The notes beneath the pieces are model-generated. The model searched no databases. It saw nothing but the letters and a program-made list of their open reading frames with translations, and was not told the origin of the DNA. Of a DNA stretch of 64,000 nt, positions 44,410-53,838 are shown one piece after another. The stretch spans positions 6,922,395 through 6,986,394 of the forward strand of contig NZ_JHEG04000001.1 of the NCBI RefSeq assembly GCF_000760695.4, given 5' to 3'. Position 1 is the stretch's first letter; each line of letters opens with the position of its first letter. The translations under genes and the position numbers were made by a program. This DNA is from Tolypothrix bouteillei VB521301 (lineage in GTDB: Bacteria > Cyanobacteriota > Cyanobacteriia > Cyanobacteriales > Nostocaceae).

Positions 44410-44958
44410 CTACGGATTAGTATTTAGGTAAAAGTTACCGATCTCTTGAACAAGAGCAATCAAAGCTTGTGCTACGGAAGGTTTACTAGTCGCGTTGACA
44501 GATACAATTGGCGGTCGAGTACGCTCATCTAGCAATCCCAAAGCAAGAATTACGTCTTCTGCATCCCATGCATCCGGACAATCTGTATGTGTCAAGCCAA
44601 TGATATGCGGGAGTTTCACTTGTTGGTTGACAAAGCTGAGTATCCGCCGTCCAAATCTTATGTGCTCTGGACGATGAGCATCTACTAGCAAAATGTAAGC
44701 ATGCGCCTTGGCAATTAGAATATCCCACATGAAGTCAAACCTCAGTTGACCGGGTGTACCATATAGGTGGAGCGATTGATTCGATGCAATAGTGAGTCGT
44801 CCAAAATCTAAAGCAACTGTAGTTTTTTCCTTCAGTTGTCGCACTTCATCTGTCGCTTTCTTATCGGTATCCACGACTTCTATTTCACTGATTGTACGAA
44901 TCAAACTCGTTTTTCCTGCGCCTACGCCTCCTGTAACTACTACGCGTAGAATTGCCAT
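44410..44958 (-). CDS. Small Ras-like GTPase (MglA/Gtr-type)
   Basis: The 182-aa protein has the P-loop TGGVGAGKTSLIRT (residues 9-22), a switch II region LHLYGTPGQLRFDFMW, and LTHTD in the place of the usual (N/T)KxD G4 motif, a common change in this bacterial family. In bacteria such GTPases with roadblock partners set polarity, motility or gene control. It sits in one strand-run with the two roadblock genes, the protoglobin gene and a DUF4388 gene. The nucleotide preference cannot be decided from the altered G4 motif. Confidence 0.88.
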   Translation of the reverse strand: MAILRVVVTGGVGAGKTSLIRTISEIEVVDTDKKATDEVRQLKEKTTVALDFGRLTIASNQSLHLYGTPGQLRFDFMWDILIAKAHAYILLVDAHRPEHIRFGRRILSFVNQQVKLPHIIGLTHTDCPDAWDAEDVILALGLLDERTRPPIVSVNATSKPSVAQALIALVQEIGNFYLNTNP

Positions 44959-45412
44959 TGATACCTCATAAGGTTACAGCCCTTGGAGCCACATCCAAGC
45001 GCTGGGGAAATGTCGCAGGTAATCTCAAGCCACGTAAATATAATAATGAACTTACTCTGTAACTTTGACTTTACAAACAGAGATAACTTGACGAGATACA
45101 TTATTGTTTTATCCTCTTCAGGTAATGTGACAACAATTTTTTTGTTTCAACTGATGCAAACGATATAAAAATTGCATGACAGATTGCACACCCTGAACTA
45201 GCTTTATTGCTATCTTTGGGATTTTACAACAGTAGTTAGTAAGTTTTCAAACTTAAATACTAAATTTTCTAAATAACTACGTTGTGAAATGTTCCCCCCC
45301 TAATCCGCTTATAAGTAGTATTTCTCAGTTACTAAAAGTACATTGGCATATGCACCCCTTAGAGGCGGCTTTAGTCGTATTGCTTACCCTGTTATGGCTC
45401 TGGGAACCAGTT
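44959..45412. other. Gene-free stretch within the roadblock cluster
   Basis: No gene or clear signal is found in this 454-base gap apart from AT-rich DNA and a short CCCCCCC run. It should hold the promoter of the GTPase-roadblock pair, so the five genes are probably not one transcript. Confidence 0.5.
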
Positions 45413-45967
45413 TTACATAGAACGTGCGCCAGTCGCAATTAAGCGCCTAAATAAACCTTCTGTCCAACCAGTTTCCTGGAGAACAGCTGCTGAAGAGACT
45501 TCCACATAAGCTTGTTCGATAAAAGCCAAGTCAATCATACAGATACGACTGAGAGAATCTTTCAGTGCTTCGCTTTGACCTTCCACTTGTAGCTCTTTGG
45601 CTACTTCATGTATGACTGTTGCCATTGCCGGTACAACGTGCTGAGGTCCAATTCCAATACGAACGTGAACTAAACCAATTTTCCAGCGTCGGTCTGCATA
45701 GGCAGGACCCCAATTATCAATACCCGTAAACATTTCTTGAAACCATTGTATAAAAGTTTCATGCAAGCGATGAATGCGTTCTTCTCCGGTGTGTAAAATT
45801 TTATTCATTTCCTCATCGCGTCCGAGGTAGGCATAAAAGTGATTGGTCATAGCTGGAGCAACTTTGACTCCCCAATCTGCATTAGCTTGAAGCAAAGCTT
45901 TATCTTCATCTGTAAAACCAGCACGCTTCTCTAATGTCAGCAGAAACGTATATGGATTTAAAGCCAT
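45413..45967 (-). CDS. Protoglobin-domain protein
   Basis: This 184-aa protein is a single protoglobin/globin-sensor domain with no attached output domain. Signatures are TDEDKALLQANADWGVKVAP near the start and WKIGLVHVRIGIGPQH, in which H101 is the likely proximal heme ligand. It may bind O2, CO or NO. The lone globin beside roadblock and GTPase genes suggests that gas or redox sensing is passed to that module by protein contact; this is inference. Confidence 0.85.
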   Translation of the reverse strand: MALNPYTFLLTLEKRAGFTDEDKALLQANADWGVKVAPAMTNHFYAYLGRDEEMNKILHTGEERIHRLHETFIQWFQEMFTGIDNWGPAYADRRWKIGLVHVRIGIGPQHVVPAMATVIHEVAKELQVEGQSEALKDSLSRICMIDLAFIEQAYVEVSSAAVLQETGWTEGLFRRLIATGARSM

Positions 45968-46204
45968 TGTGAGTTCTCCTAAGTATTAAAACAAACATTT
46001 CTTCAGCTAGTATGCTTACGCAGCCACTAAAAAGTAGCAAAATTTTATACATTATACAAAATTTCGTTACATTCTGTTACTTGATAATAGAGAGCGTGGA
46101 AGAAGGATGTTCTTCATCGGTCTGCTAGCTCCCCAACTCCGATAAGAAGCCGGGAGTTAGATTAATTTACCCCATCAAAACTGATAAATCAGGACTACCT
46201 TCTT

Positions 46205-46789
46205 CTAGTTCAACAAATGGGCTATTTTGGTAAATGCTTGTTTAATTTCTAGAAACAGTATGCCTTGCTTAGCCGCAGGACTGGCAAGAACTAACAAAAA
46301 AGCCTCTTGAGCGCGACCAACTAAAACTCCGTAACCTCGCTCTCCTTGCACTACAATCAGATCGATAGCACCACGGGCAAGTTCGTGTCCAAAACGTTCC
46401 CCTAATGAAAGCATGGATGCTGACATTGCAGCAGTACGCTCTTCATTCATACCTGGTAATAACACAGAAGCTAGCGCCACGCCATCAGGGCTAATAATAA
46501 TTGCACCTTCAACTTCAGCACTACCGGAGACAAAGTTGTGTAACTCATCTTGGAGTCTAGAAAATGCGATCGCATTTTTTTCCTCAAATATTTCTGATTG
46601 AGGGGATTTAGCGGCTTCTGTCAAGGATAACAAATTTGAGACATTCTCTCCACTAACTTCTGTATTTTCCACAGTAGTGGTTGAAGGCAACTCTTCTGTG
46701 GTTTGCAATTCGTCTGTTACTTTTGCAGGCTTAGCTGATATTCTTTCAAGTGCTACTAGCAGTAGATTCAGAATTTTGCCCAAAGGCAT
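46205..46789 (-). CDS. Roadblock/LC7 protein with N-terminal extension
   Basis: The C-terminal 120 residues (LHNFVSGSAEVEGAIIISPD, VLLPGMNEERTAAMSASML, VVQGERGYGVLVGRAQEAF) are a roadblock domain very similar to the product at 43965. About 75 residues precede it: a short hydrophobic start (LGKILNLLLVALERI) and an acidic Ser/Thr/Glu-rich linker. The N-terminal helix could tether it to the membrane or another protein. The two roadblock genes look like a duplication with one extended copy. Confidence 0.88.
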   Translation of the reverse strand: MPLGKILNLLLVALERISAKPAKVTDELQTTEELPSTTTVENTEVSGENVSNLLSLTEAAKSPQSEIFEEKNAIAFSRLQDELHNFVSGSAEVEGAIIISPDGVALASVLLPGMNEERTAAMSASMLSLGERFGHELARGAIDLIVVQGERGYGVLVGRAQEAFLLVLASPAAKQGILFLEIKQAFTKIAHLLN

Positions 46790-46957
46790 GGTAACTACAG
46801 CACATACTTTAATGTTGTGATTTTATTATTACACTATAGTGGTGAGTGGTTGGCAGGGAGTCGTGTTTCTAGTGTCTGTCAATTTAGTAGCCTTCATGTC
46901 TTGTCCTAACATTAGGACAAATAAAAATGGTCGTTGGGTCTTTCCTAACCCCTATTT

Positions 46958-47836
46958 TCAAGTTTTGCTCTTTAAAAAACCAACTAGATTTTGCAAAAAT
47001 GAAGTGCTGATTTTGAGTGCTTCCGATTCCTTTGATTTTTGGCGTTTCATTTCAGAATTTTCGATGAAGTCCCAATTCAAAGAGTCATCATTTAAGTTTG
47101 ATGTTGATGTCACTGTGAGAACTTCTTCCACTAAACCCGCAAGCATGAGCCGGAAAGTCGCTTGTTGAACTAAAGCAAGAGGTTGATTGATTTGGGCTGC
47201 GATCGCATTTAAAGAAACACTCCCATTAGCGAATTCCCATACCTGCCATTCACAAGCGTGCAAGCGAATTTGTGGTTTAGCGTGAGAAATACTTTTGACA
47301 GCTGAACTGGGATTTGGCAAAACATCTTCTAGTGCTTTCCAGTTTTTTAATGCTCTTAAAGCTATCAGAGCCACTTCCGTTGCTCTGAGACTTAATCCGG
47401 TCATTTCTTCTAGAGGCAAAGCTGCTTTGCTATCTAGTTTAAATACTCCTTGTTGAATTTCAAAAAGTTCCCGAACTTTTTGTAATTGGTTTGCAAACAG
47501 CAGGTTGAGTTGCTCGGCTGTTAGGAGACTTTCAGTTTTCAGCAGTAACCCAAGAGGTATAGCTGTAGGAGCATCCGTACAAACTTTTTCTATAACTTTC
47601 CAATTTGCCAAGCCTCGCTTGACAATTTTAGAAATTAACTCCTGACCGTGCAAGTGATGAGCAGCCGCTACCACTCTTCCTTGTCTAAACCAGATGTAGA
47701 AATACTGGGATTTAGACATGGGAGATTGTAGATCTGGTAAGGTACAAACTGTTAAACAACCAGATTTTCGTCCGTGGTCGATCAGTTGGAACAATTCAGC
47801 TAAAGAAAAATCCGTAAAAGAACTAGATAGACTCAT
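46958..47836 (-). CDS. DUF4388 domain protein
   Basis: The 292-aa protein opens with the DUF4388 pattern (FTDFSLAELFQLIDHGRKSG, then CLTV and FYIWFRQGRVVAA) and has a helical second half (GLLLKTESLLTAEQLNLLFA). A C-terminal winged-helix-like part follows (VSLNAIAAQINQPLALVQQA). DUF4388 (PatA N-terminal-like) proteins occur with two-component and GTPase signalling in cyanobacteria and myxobacteria. It is first in the minus-strand run leading to the roadblock, protoglobin and GTPase genes, and probably works with them. Confidence 0.82.
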   Translation of the reverse strand: MSLSSSFTDFSLAELFQLIDHGRKSGCLTVCTLPDLQSPMSKSQYFYIWFRQGRVVAAAHHLHGQELISKIVKRGLANWKVIEKVCTDAPTAIPLGLLLKTESLLTAEQLNLLFANQLQKVRELFEIQQGVFKLDSKAALPLEEMTGLSLRATEVALIALRALKNWKALEDVLPNPSSAVKSISHAKPQIRLHACEWQVWEFANGSVSLNAIAAQINQPLALVQQATFRLMLAGLVEEVLTVTSTSNLNDDSLNWDFIENSEMKRQKSKESEALKISTSFLQNLVGFLKSKT

Positions 47837-48406
47837 TCGTGCAAGTACTCTTTCGATGATTGATTTATATCAACTTGCACCCCGATCGTTATGCGACTTT
47901 TAAAACATCTTGTTAGCAAGGATAGATACCCTCCTTTAGCTTTAAAAAGAGTAATATTACTGACAAGAAATTTTCCGGTTCATCTTTTTCAGGAAATTTA
48001 CATATATAGATTATTTTATAAGTATACTTATATACATACATATCGTGGAATCATTGAGATAGTAAAAAATACTATCTACCCGTATTGATTCAAGAAATAG
48101 TTTGTTGATGGCTGCCTTTCTATCAGAATCGGGCGATGAGCACTAGGGTAGATCTGTACACCTTTCGGTGTTAGTGTGCAACTTCCACTCCACCAAAAAA
48201 ATCAGTAGTTCTAGAGCATGAAGTCGTGTTTGAGTCTCTGCTCAATCCTTGAGCTTCTTTTAAATGGTATTTTAGTTAAGAGACAAATGTTTGTATTTAG
48301 TTTTGTTATGTCTTTGTTAAATTTGATGATAAAAAAGTAACCTAAGTTTTTCTTATATGAGCGATCGCATTGAATAATTTAAAATAAATTAACATATATC
48401 GCGATT
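47837..48406. other. Gene-free spacer
   Basis: The region between the divergent DUF4388 and secreted-protein genes has no supported gene. It contains AT-rich TATACTTATATACATACATA sequence and a small ACACCTTTCGGTGT hairpin near 48160. Nothing else is recognised. Confidence 0.5.
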
Positions 48407-49186
48407 ATGAAAATTATTTGGGCTTGTTGCTTAATTTTGTTATATCTGTATTGGGGTGGAGCAGCAGAAGCTGGAGAATTATCTGAAAAGTTGGCAAATT
48501 TCGAGCGTTGGGAAAAACTAACATCCGTACAACCTGCTGTAGGTGATTTAGTTTACCCAGAATGGATGGAGGGTGATTGGGAGGTGAAAAGCACACTTTC
48601 CGATTTAGCTGCACCTTTAGCACCGGACATTGTTACACCCGGATTTGAAGGTAATCGTCAGTACCTCAACAAACCCATAAGTTTCAAAGTACGATTTGTC
48701 AAATCAAAATTGCCAGCCATAGCGCTGAAAGCCATTCCCACAATCAATAGCAAGTCAGTCGCAGTTGTAGCGGATAGAGCTTTTAACGGTTTAAATTTGG
48801 CACGGGCTTATCTGAGTGATGCTGTGTTATCTGTCAAAGTAGATCCAAAAACTCCCAATCGTCAAATTACTTTTTTGCGTGGCGATCGCCAGCTTGTTTC
48901 TACAATTAGTGGACGCGCCACAGAAACGACAGGTGATGGCAAATTCATTGGAACAGAAGTCTTTCAACAAATATTTAAAGGTGGTGGGCGTCCTTTCTTT
49001 AATGTTGTTGAATCCACAACTGCATATCACAAATTAGATGGTCTTGCTGGAAGCCCTGCAATAGAAGCAGATCAAGTGACTGCTGTTTACCTGTCACCGC
49101 AAGATCCAAATTACTTCAGTGCTGGTTCTCGACCCGTTGCGCTGTATCGGTATCGGCTGGAATTTTTTCGTAACAGTGAGTGGTGA
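48407..49186 (+). CDS. Conserved secreted protein (DUF6816-like)
   Basis: The 259-aa protein has a signal peptide (ACCLILLYLYWGGAAEAGE) and a conserved block, YPEWMEGDWEVKSTLSDLAAP, followed by a beta-rich body (ISFKVRFVKSKLP, RPVALYRYRLEFF). It recalls a cyanobacterial family with plastid relatives (DUF6816), known only as lumen or periplasm proteins without known function. The family call is from memory of the pattern. It precedes an ABC exporter by 197 bases. Confidence 0.6.
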   Translation: MKIIWACCLILLYLYWGGAAEAGELSEKLANFERWEKLTSVQPAVGDLVYPEWMEGDWEVKSTLSDLAAPLAPDIVTPGFEGNRQYLNKPISFKVRFVKSKLPAIALKAIPTINSKSVAVVADRAFNGLNLARAYLSDAVLSVKVDPKTPNRQITFLRGDRQLVSTISGRATETTGDGKFIGTEVFQQIFKGGGRPFFNVVESTTAYHKLDGLAGSPAIEADQVTAVYLSPQDPNYFSAGSRPVALYRYRLEFFRNSEW

Positions 49187-49383
49187 TTGGGGGCTGGGAG
49201 AAATATCAATAACCTAACCCCCAATCTCTCCCCAATCCCTACTGTGTGGGGTTTTGAGTTCCCCACTCCCTAAATCCTACTCCCAAAGAAAGATTTACAT
49301 ATCTCAACTCTTGACTCTTTTGTAGTATACGTGTAGTATTAAAACCTCAGTTACAGGTTCGCGCTCTAAGAGTAGTGTGCATC

Positions 49384-51204
49384 ATGGCTAATTTTCGAGA
49401 TCTTCTCAACTACTTTCGTCCCTACTGGTCGGTTGGTGCTTTTAGTATCGCAGCCACCAGTATGTATGAGGTCATCGATCTGGTGGTACCCTATGCTATC
49501 GGACAAATTTTAAATGTTTTGTCCAACCAACCATTAGATAAAACACTTCAAGACGCGATCGCAAATTTATCAAACCTGATCCACTACCCAGTAAGCAAAC
49601 CTTTAGAGTTAGGAGCATTACTGGGTTTAATTTTTCTAGCTACAGTGGCGAGAGCACCAACGCAGCCTTGGTTGAGCAATTGGTTTCACTGGGATATTGC
49701 CTTAAAGGCGCGTCACGTTCAGAGCCAAGCAGCCATAGAAAAAATTCTTACCTTACCTTTAGAATTTTATGACGAAAATAACCCCGGACGTATTGCCGGA
49801 CGAGTAGCAAGAGGAATTGCCAACCACACTTGGACTTACCCTGAAATTTCCGGACAGTTACTTCCCAAGCTGTTTCGAGTGCTAGCTATCTTTGTGTTTA
49901 TCTGGTTTGTGGAGTGGCGAATCGCTTTACTGTACCTGATTTCCTTTGTGGCGATCTTAGGATTTAGCCTCAAGAAAATACAGAAGTTGATTTGGCACGA
50001 TAACCTCTTAGATAAGTACATGGAAGATACAGAAAGCCGTACCTCGGAGATTATCAGCAATATCAAAACGGTTAAAGCTTTTGCAACTGAAGCAAAAGAG
50101 CTAAAGCGGCAAAAAGTCCGGTTATCCCGCGAATTAAAACTTGTTGAATTCCGCATTCACAAGGGTTATGTCAAACTGCAGACTTGGCAAAGAAGTATTA
50201 TTCAGTTTTGTGTCTTTACACTCTTGGGTTTGGCTTTAGCCGCAACACTGAACGGGCGAATTAGTCTCGGTCACTTTGTCATGACACTCACGCTGTCTAG
50301 CATGGCATACGCTGAATTAGAACCTATTTGCACCTTAGCGGAGATTTTTGCTCGCCGGTACATATCGATGGTACGGTTCCACGATTTTCTGAAAGAACCT
50401 TCTGGAGTGGATTCAGAGGGTTTGTTAGAAGAGAAAAATGTTGCAGACAATCCCTATAAATTTACCGGGAAATTAGAGTTTTCTCATGTCAACTTTGGAT
50501 ACGATCGCGAGCGCCCTGTTTTGCAAGACATCAATCTCTTGATTGAGCCATATCAAACAGTCGCGTTGGTAGGGCGTTCTGGTTCTGGTAAATCCACTTT
50601 AGTAAAATTGTTGCTGCGGTATTTTGAGCCTCAAGAAGGTAAGATTCTGATTGACGGTGAGGATATTCGCACTCTGAACGTAGGTAACTACAGGCGCAGA
50701 CTGGCGATCGTTCACCAAGAAGTAGATATTTTCAACGGAACCTTATTGGATAACCTGATTTATGGAAACCCCAATGCTAGTTTCGAGCAAGTTGAAGAAG
50801 CGTGCAAAATAGCCAGACTTGATGAAGTTGTACAGCAACTTCCCCAAGGATATTACACAGTTGTAGGAGAGAGAGGCGTGAGGCTCTCTGGGGGTCAGAG
50901 ACAGCGTGTGGGGATTGCAAGAGCGTTGTTAGTCGAACCAGACGTGCTGGTGTTTGACGAAGCAACCTCCAGTTTGGACTATGAGTCAGAGCGTTCAATT
51001 CAGTTAGCGATGCGCTCAATTTTAGGAACTCGCACCACAATCATTATTGCCCACCGATTGAGTACAGTTAGGGAAGCAGACAAGATTGTGGTTTTGGACA
51101 AAGGCAAAATAGTAGAAGTTGGAAACCACCACGAACTCCTGCGTCACGAAGGAATTTACCATCGCTTGCACTCCCTGCAAGAGACTGGGGAATTGGTTGG
51201 TTAG
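49384..51204 (+). CDS. ABC exporter, fused permease and ATP-binding protein
   Basis: The ATG at 49384 gives 606 aa (a GTG three codons earlier is less likely). The first half is a six-helix ABC membrane domain (for example ALLYLISFVAILGFSLKKI). The second is the ATPase domain with GRSGSGKSTLVKLLLRYFEP, the signature RLSGGQRQRVGIARALL, DVLVFDEATSSLDYES and the H-loop IIIAHRLSTV. It should work as a homodimer exporting a lipid, peptide or drug. It has no peptidase domain, unlike the exporter at 13328. Confidence 0.93.
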   Translation: MANFRDLLNYFRPYWSVGAFSIAATSMYEVIDLVVPYAIGQILNVLSNQPLDKTLQDAIANLSNLIHYPVSKPLELGALLGLIFLATVARAPTQPWLSNWFHWDIALKARHVQSQAAIEKILTLPLEFYDENNPGRIAGRVARGIANHTWTYPEISGQLLPKLFRVLAIFVFIWFVEWRIALLYLISFVAILGFSLKKIQKLIWHDNLLDKYMEDTESRTSEIISNIKTVKAFATEAKELKRQKVRLSRELKLVEFRIHKGYVKLQTWQRSIIQFCVFTLLGLALAATLNGRISLGHFVMTLTLSSMAYAELEPICTLAEIFARRYISMVRFHDFLKEPSGVDSEGLLEEKNVADNPYKFTGKLEFSHVNFGYDRERPVLQDINLLIEPYQTVALVGRSGSGKSTLVKLLLRYFEPQEGKILIDGEDIRTLNVGNYRRRLAIVHQEVDIFNGTLLDNLIYGNPNASFEQVEEACKIARLDEVVQQLPQGYYTVVGERGVRLSGGQRQRVGIARALLVEPDVLVFDEATSSLDYESERSIQLAMRSILGTRTTIIIAHRLSTVREADKIVVLDKGKIVEVGNHHELLRHEGIYHRLHSLQETGELVG

Positions 51205-51336
51205 AGGTTAGGGAGAGGGGGGAGACACGGTAGAATTTTCTTCCTTGTCCTCCTTGTCCCCAATCCAAAAATTTTTTTTCACACCCCCCTTGCATTTCCA
51301 AAAGCTTGTGCTACTATTAGTAATCGTGGGTGACAC

Positions 51337-51419
51337 GGGTCGGTGTCCGAGTGGTTAATGGAGGCGGACTGTAAATCCGCTGGCTTGCGCCTACGCTAGT
51401 TCGAATCTAGCCCGGCCCA
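51337..51419 (+). tRNA. tRNA-Tyr (GTA)
   Basis: GGGTCGG pairs with CCGGCCC to form the acceptor stem. The anticodon arm is GCGGA-CTGTAAA-TCCGC with anticodon GTA. A long variable arm (class II) and a T arm GCTAG-TTCGAAT-CTAGC follow. At 83 bases it is normal for bacterial tRNA-Tyr; the CCA end is not encoded. Confidence 0.95.
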
Positions 51420-51494
51420 CCTGCAATAGAGTTAAGAGAGATGAGCAATAAACAAAACTCCGATCTCCTAACTCTCAACCTTCAAGTAAAATTT

Positions 51495-51566
51495 GCCCGT
51501 GTAGCTCAGTGGTAGAGCACACCCTTGGTAAGGGTGAGGTCATGAGTTCAATCCCCATCACGGGCT
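51495..51566 (+). tRNA. tRNA-Thr (GGT)
   Basis: GCCCGTG and CACGGGC make the acceptor stem; the anticodon loop TTGGTAA gives anticodon GGT (Thr). The length of 72 bases is standard. It lies 75 bases after tRNA-Tyr, probably in one transcript. Confidence 0.93.
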
Positions 51567-51704
51567 TGGTAAAGAGTATCGAAGAATCAGTGATTTTGAA
51601 CAAGTTACATGAATTGGTTTTACGTTAACAGTATCTTCTTAAAACAACTTAGTTGCATAGAAGTTGCATAACAGGATTGCTTATCAATTAACGTCAAAAT
51701 ATAT

Positions 51705-51893
51705 TGAATAGAGTCAATCCATTACAAGATGCGATCGCGGAACTACAAGAATTTATAGATAATCGCCTAGATGCCCGTGAGGAGAGAAAAGCTTTAGCGG
51801 TGAAATTGGTTTATCAAGGCTACAAGTATGAGATGAGGAAATTCAAACAATTTTAGATGTGTCACTTGGTTCAATAACAAGTTGGAAAATTGT
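51705..51893 (+). pseudogene. Transposase N-terminal remnant, frameshifted
   Basis: From a TTG, the frame reads NRVNPLQDAIAELQEFIDNR and LDAREERKALAVKLVYQGYKYE, the start of an HTH (IS630-type) transposase. It then shifts and stops at 51857. A five-base duplication (ATGAGATGAG at 51829-51838) explains the shift; in the next frame it continues EEIQTILDVSLGSITSWK before sequence similarity ends. Only the N-terminal HTH is left and no element ends were found. Confidence 0.75.
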
Positions 51894-51998
51894 CCTTGTA
51901 AAAAACTTTGATGCTCTTTAAGGCTCCATTAATAGTGTGAATTTCTAAGTCAGCATTAACTTTAGTCGTACTATTGGTTGATGTTTTTATTTTTTGAT

Positions 51999-52277
51999 TC
52001 ATATAAACACTTCCTCTTTTTTAATGAATGAATCGTCTTTCTTGTAAATATTATTTACATACTTGGGAGTTTCAGAAGTTTTTGAAAACTCGGTTTTTGT
52101 TTTAGCTAAATTTGCAATTTTTTCTTTTTGCAAATTTATCCATAAAGTCAAAGCTTCTTCAGTTGCCTCCCCTAATGATTTACGCTCATTAGCGCAAATC
52201 ATTCTAATAAGGGTTGATAACTGTCTGGGTATGCTCACATTGTGTTGTACATAATTTGGTGATCTTCTTCTGTCCAT
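51999..52277 (-). CDS. Small putative ribbon-helix-helix protein
   Basis: The 92-aa protein starts MDRRRSPNYVQHNVSIPRQL, a short strand of the ribbon-helix-helix kind, followed by two helices (STLIRMICANERKSLGEATE and EALTLWINLQKEKIANLAKT). The basic, Lys-rich tail is unstructured. RHH proteins are antitoxins or plasmid/regulatory DNA binders. It stands near a toxin-antitoxin pair but is not next to any toxin. The call is tentative. Confidence 0.5.
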   Translation of the reverse strand: MDRRRSPNYVQHNVSIPRQLSTLIRMICANERKSLGEATEEALTLWINLQKEKIANLAKTKTEFSKTSETPKYVNNIYKKDDSFIKKEEVFI

Positions 52278-52500
52278 AATTGTTATGTCTTAATGTCTAG
52301 CCTGAGTGTTTAAACGTTTAATATTATCGTATCATTAATAAAACTTATTTAATGTTTTTATATTATTAGATAAATTAATTTTTGAGTCTATTTAATCCTA
52401 GTTTGCACAAAAATAATTCTTAATATCTCCAATTAATATTAAATTTCTAATCAATAATAGCAGTAGTTGTCTGGGGTTAAACTTCTTGAATTTTCAAAAC

Positions 52501-53256
52501 TCAATTTTCTAAATCAGTAAAGATATCATGCTGTTCTCGAAAAATCCTTTGAGTCTCGGATAAACCTAAATCCATAGAAAGCAAATCAACACCATCAATA
52601 ATTTTAGGTATCTGAGATTCATCAATTTGTAGATTCTCAAAACACTTGTGTCTGTAATCTGGTCTTTGCTGAAAGCGTTCGATCGCTTTTTTTAAAGGTC
52701 TTATGACTTCGTAAGCCTCTTCTGCTTTATCAATTGATGGTTGAGGTATTGGACATTGTAACCTGAGAACCGCTAAATCGATTAAATCTCTGGATTCTAC
52801 ACCATCATCCATATATCGGTCAGAATTTGCCAATAGTTTAGAGGTAAAACAATCATTTAAACTTAAGCACGGAACAGGTGACCATTTGGGGTATCTCGGA
52901 GGATCGAGTCGAAAACGACTTTCAGCAATAATTTCTGTCTTAATCAAGAATTCGCCTACAATAACTGTCATGCGTATCCCATACTGATCTGTTGTACCGC
53001 GCCCAATTTGGATTTTACTTAAATCACGAAATAATGCTTCATGTCCACCATCAAATACTATTGTACGTAAATATTTATATCCTTCTGTACTAACAGAAGC
53101 AATAAAATCAACATCCTTACTCCATCGGTATTCTTCAAAATCAAGAGCCAGAAGGGTTCCGCCACCAAAGTAAGCAGAACCCTTCTTAAGTATTTCACAA
53201 TCTAAAGATTTAAGAATTTCAAGAATTTTATTATGATGGTCGAATCTAAAGGTCAT
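52501..53256 (-). CDS. AbiEii/AbiGii-type nucleotidyltransferase toxin
   Basis: The 251-aa protein shows the nucleotidyltransferase core FGGGTLLALDFEEYRWSKDVDF (GG(G)T and two acidic residues) and a later SLNDCFTSKLLANSDRYMD block, as in AbiEii-like toxins. Such enzymes transfer nucleotides to tRNA or protein and block growth, and serve as phage-defence or stabilisation systems. The gene overlaps its upstream partner by four bases (ATGA), as in bicistronic toxin-antitoxin pairs. Confidence 0.78.
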   Translation of the reverse strand: MTFRFDHHNKILEILKSLDCEILKKGSAYFGGGTLLALDFEEYRWSKDVDFIASVSTEGYKYLRTIVFDGGHEALFRDLSKIQIGRGTTDQYGIRMTVIVGEFLIKTEIIAESRFRLDPPRYPKWSPVPCLSLNDCFTSKLLANSDRYMDDGVESRDLIDLAVLRLQCPIPQPSIDKAEEAYEVIRPLKKAIERFQQRPDYRHKCFENLQIDESQIPKIIDGVDLLSMDLGLSETQRIFREQHDIFTDLEN

Positions 53257-53489
53257 AACTCAACTAACAACCAGGATTTATAAAGTCTGGCAAGTTCTTT
53301 AAGGAAATTAATTTCTTCACCCTCTAGATTGTTGTATATGTCGCGATATCGCCAACCACGCTCGTAGCGACTGAGCATTTCTTCTGGAGAGAAGCGATAC
53401 ACATCCGCAGTCTGCCAACAAATTGATTCCAAAAAGGGTAATTTTTTTGGGACAGCAACAGAATTAATCTTTGGTTTTGCGGTTGCCAT
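53253..53489 (-). CDS. Probable antitoxin paired with the AbiEii-type toxin
   Basis: The 78-aa protein (middle part: WQTADVYRFSPEEMLSRYER, then GWRYRDIYNNLEGEEINFLK) is encoded directly upstream of, and overlapping, the nucleotidyltransferase gene. It has no HTH that I can see. It is called antitoxin only for its place, length and overlap; a role as a subunit of the enzyme is also possible. Confidence 0.55.
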   Translation of the reverse strand: MATAKPKINSVAVPKKLPFLESICWQTADVYRFSPEEMLSRYERGWRYRDIYNNLEGEEINFLKELARLYKSWLLVEL

Positions 53490-53838
53490 ACTTTTTTAAT
53501 CAACCACTTTGGTTTACGTTTTTTCTAGAATTAGTTTATTCTAAAATTAATTTTTATCCAAATAACTTCAGGAGGAGGTCCGGTAATTTCGTAAAAGCCT
53601 TAGTAAATACCGATTTAATGCAGAATGGTTTACTAGGGGCACTTTTAAAGAGACGTTGTGATACCTAAGAATCAGTTTTGCTCTAACAAGTTCCTTGGAC
53701 TATCCCCAACATTCCCCCGAATCTTCCCAATCAATCTTTAAGGGATTGAAGCCACAGGTTGTAAGAAAGTATTTGCGGCTGGTATTACCGTAGATTTCTG
53801 TACTAGCATCCCAGCCAAATCGACGATTGGTGAAGGCT
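53490..53838. other. Spacer with a degraded coding fragment
   Basis: There is no intact gene. On the minus strand between about 53850 and the stop at 53700 the frame reads TNRRFGWDASTEIYGNTSRK and CGFNPLKIDWEDSGECWG, which looks like the C-terminal part of a protein that has lost its start. I do not recognise the family. The remainder is AT-rich. Confidence 0.4.

Noticed and set aside
48155..48180. Small hairpin ACACCTTTCGGTGT as an RNA gene
   Set aside because: The stem is too short and there is no promoter or terminator context to support an RNA gene.
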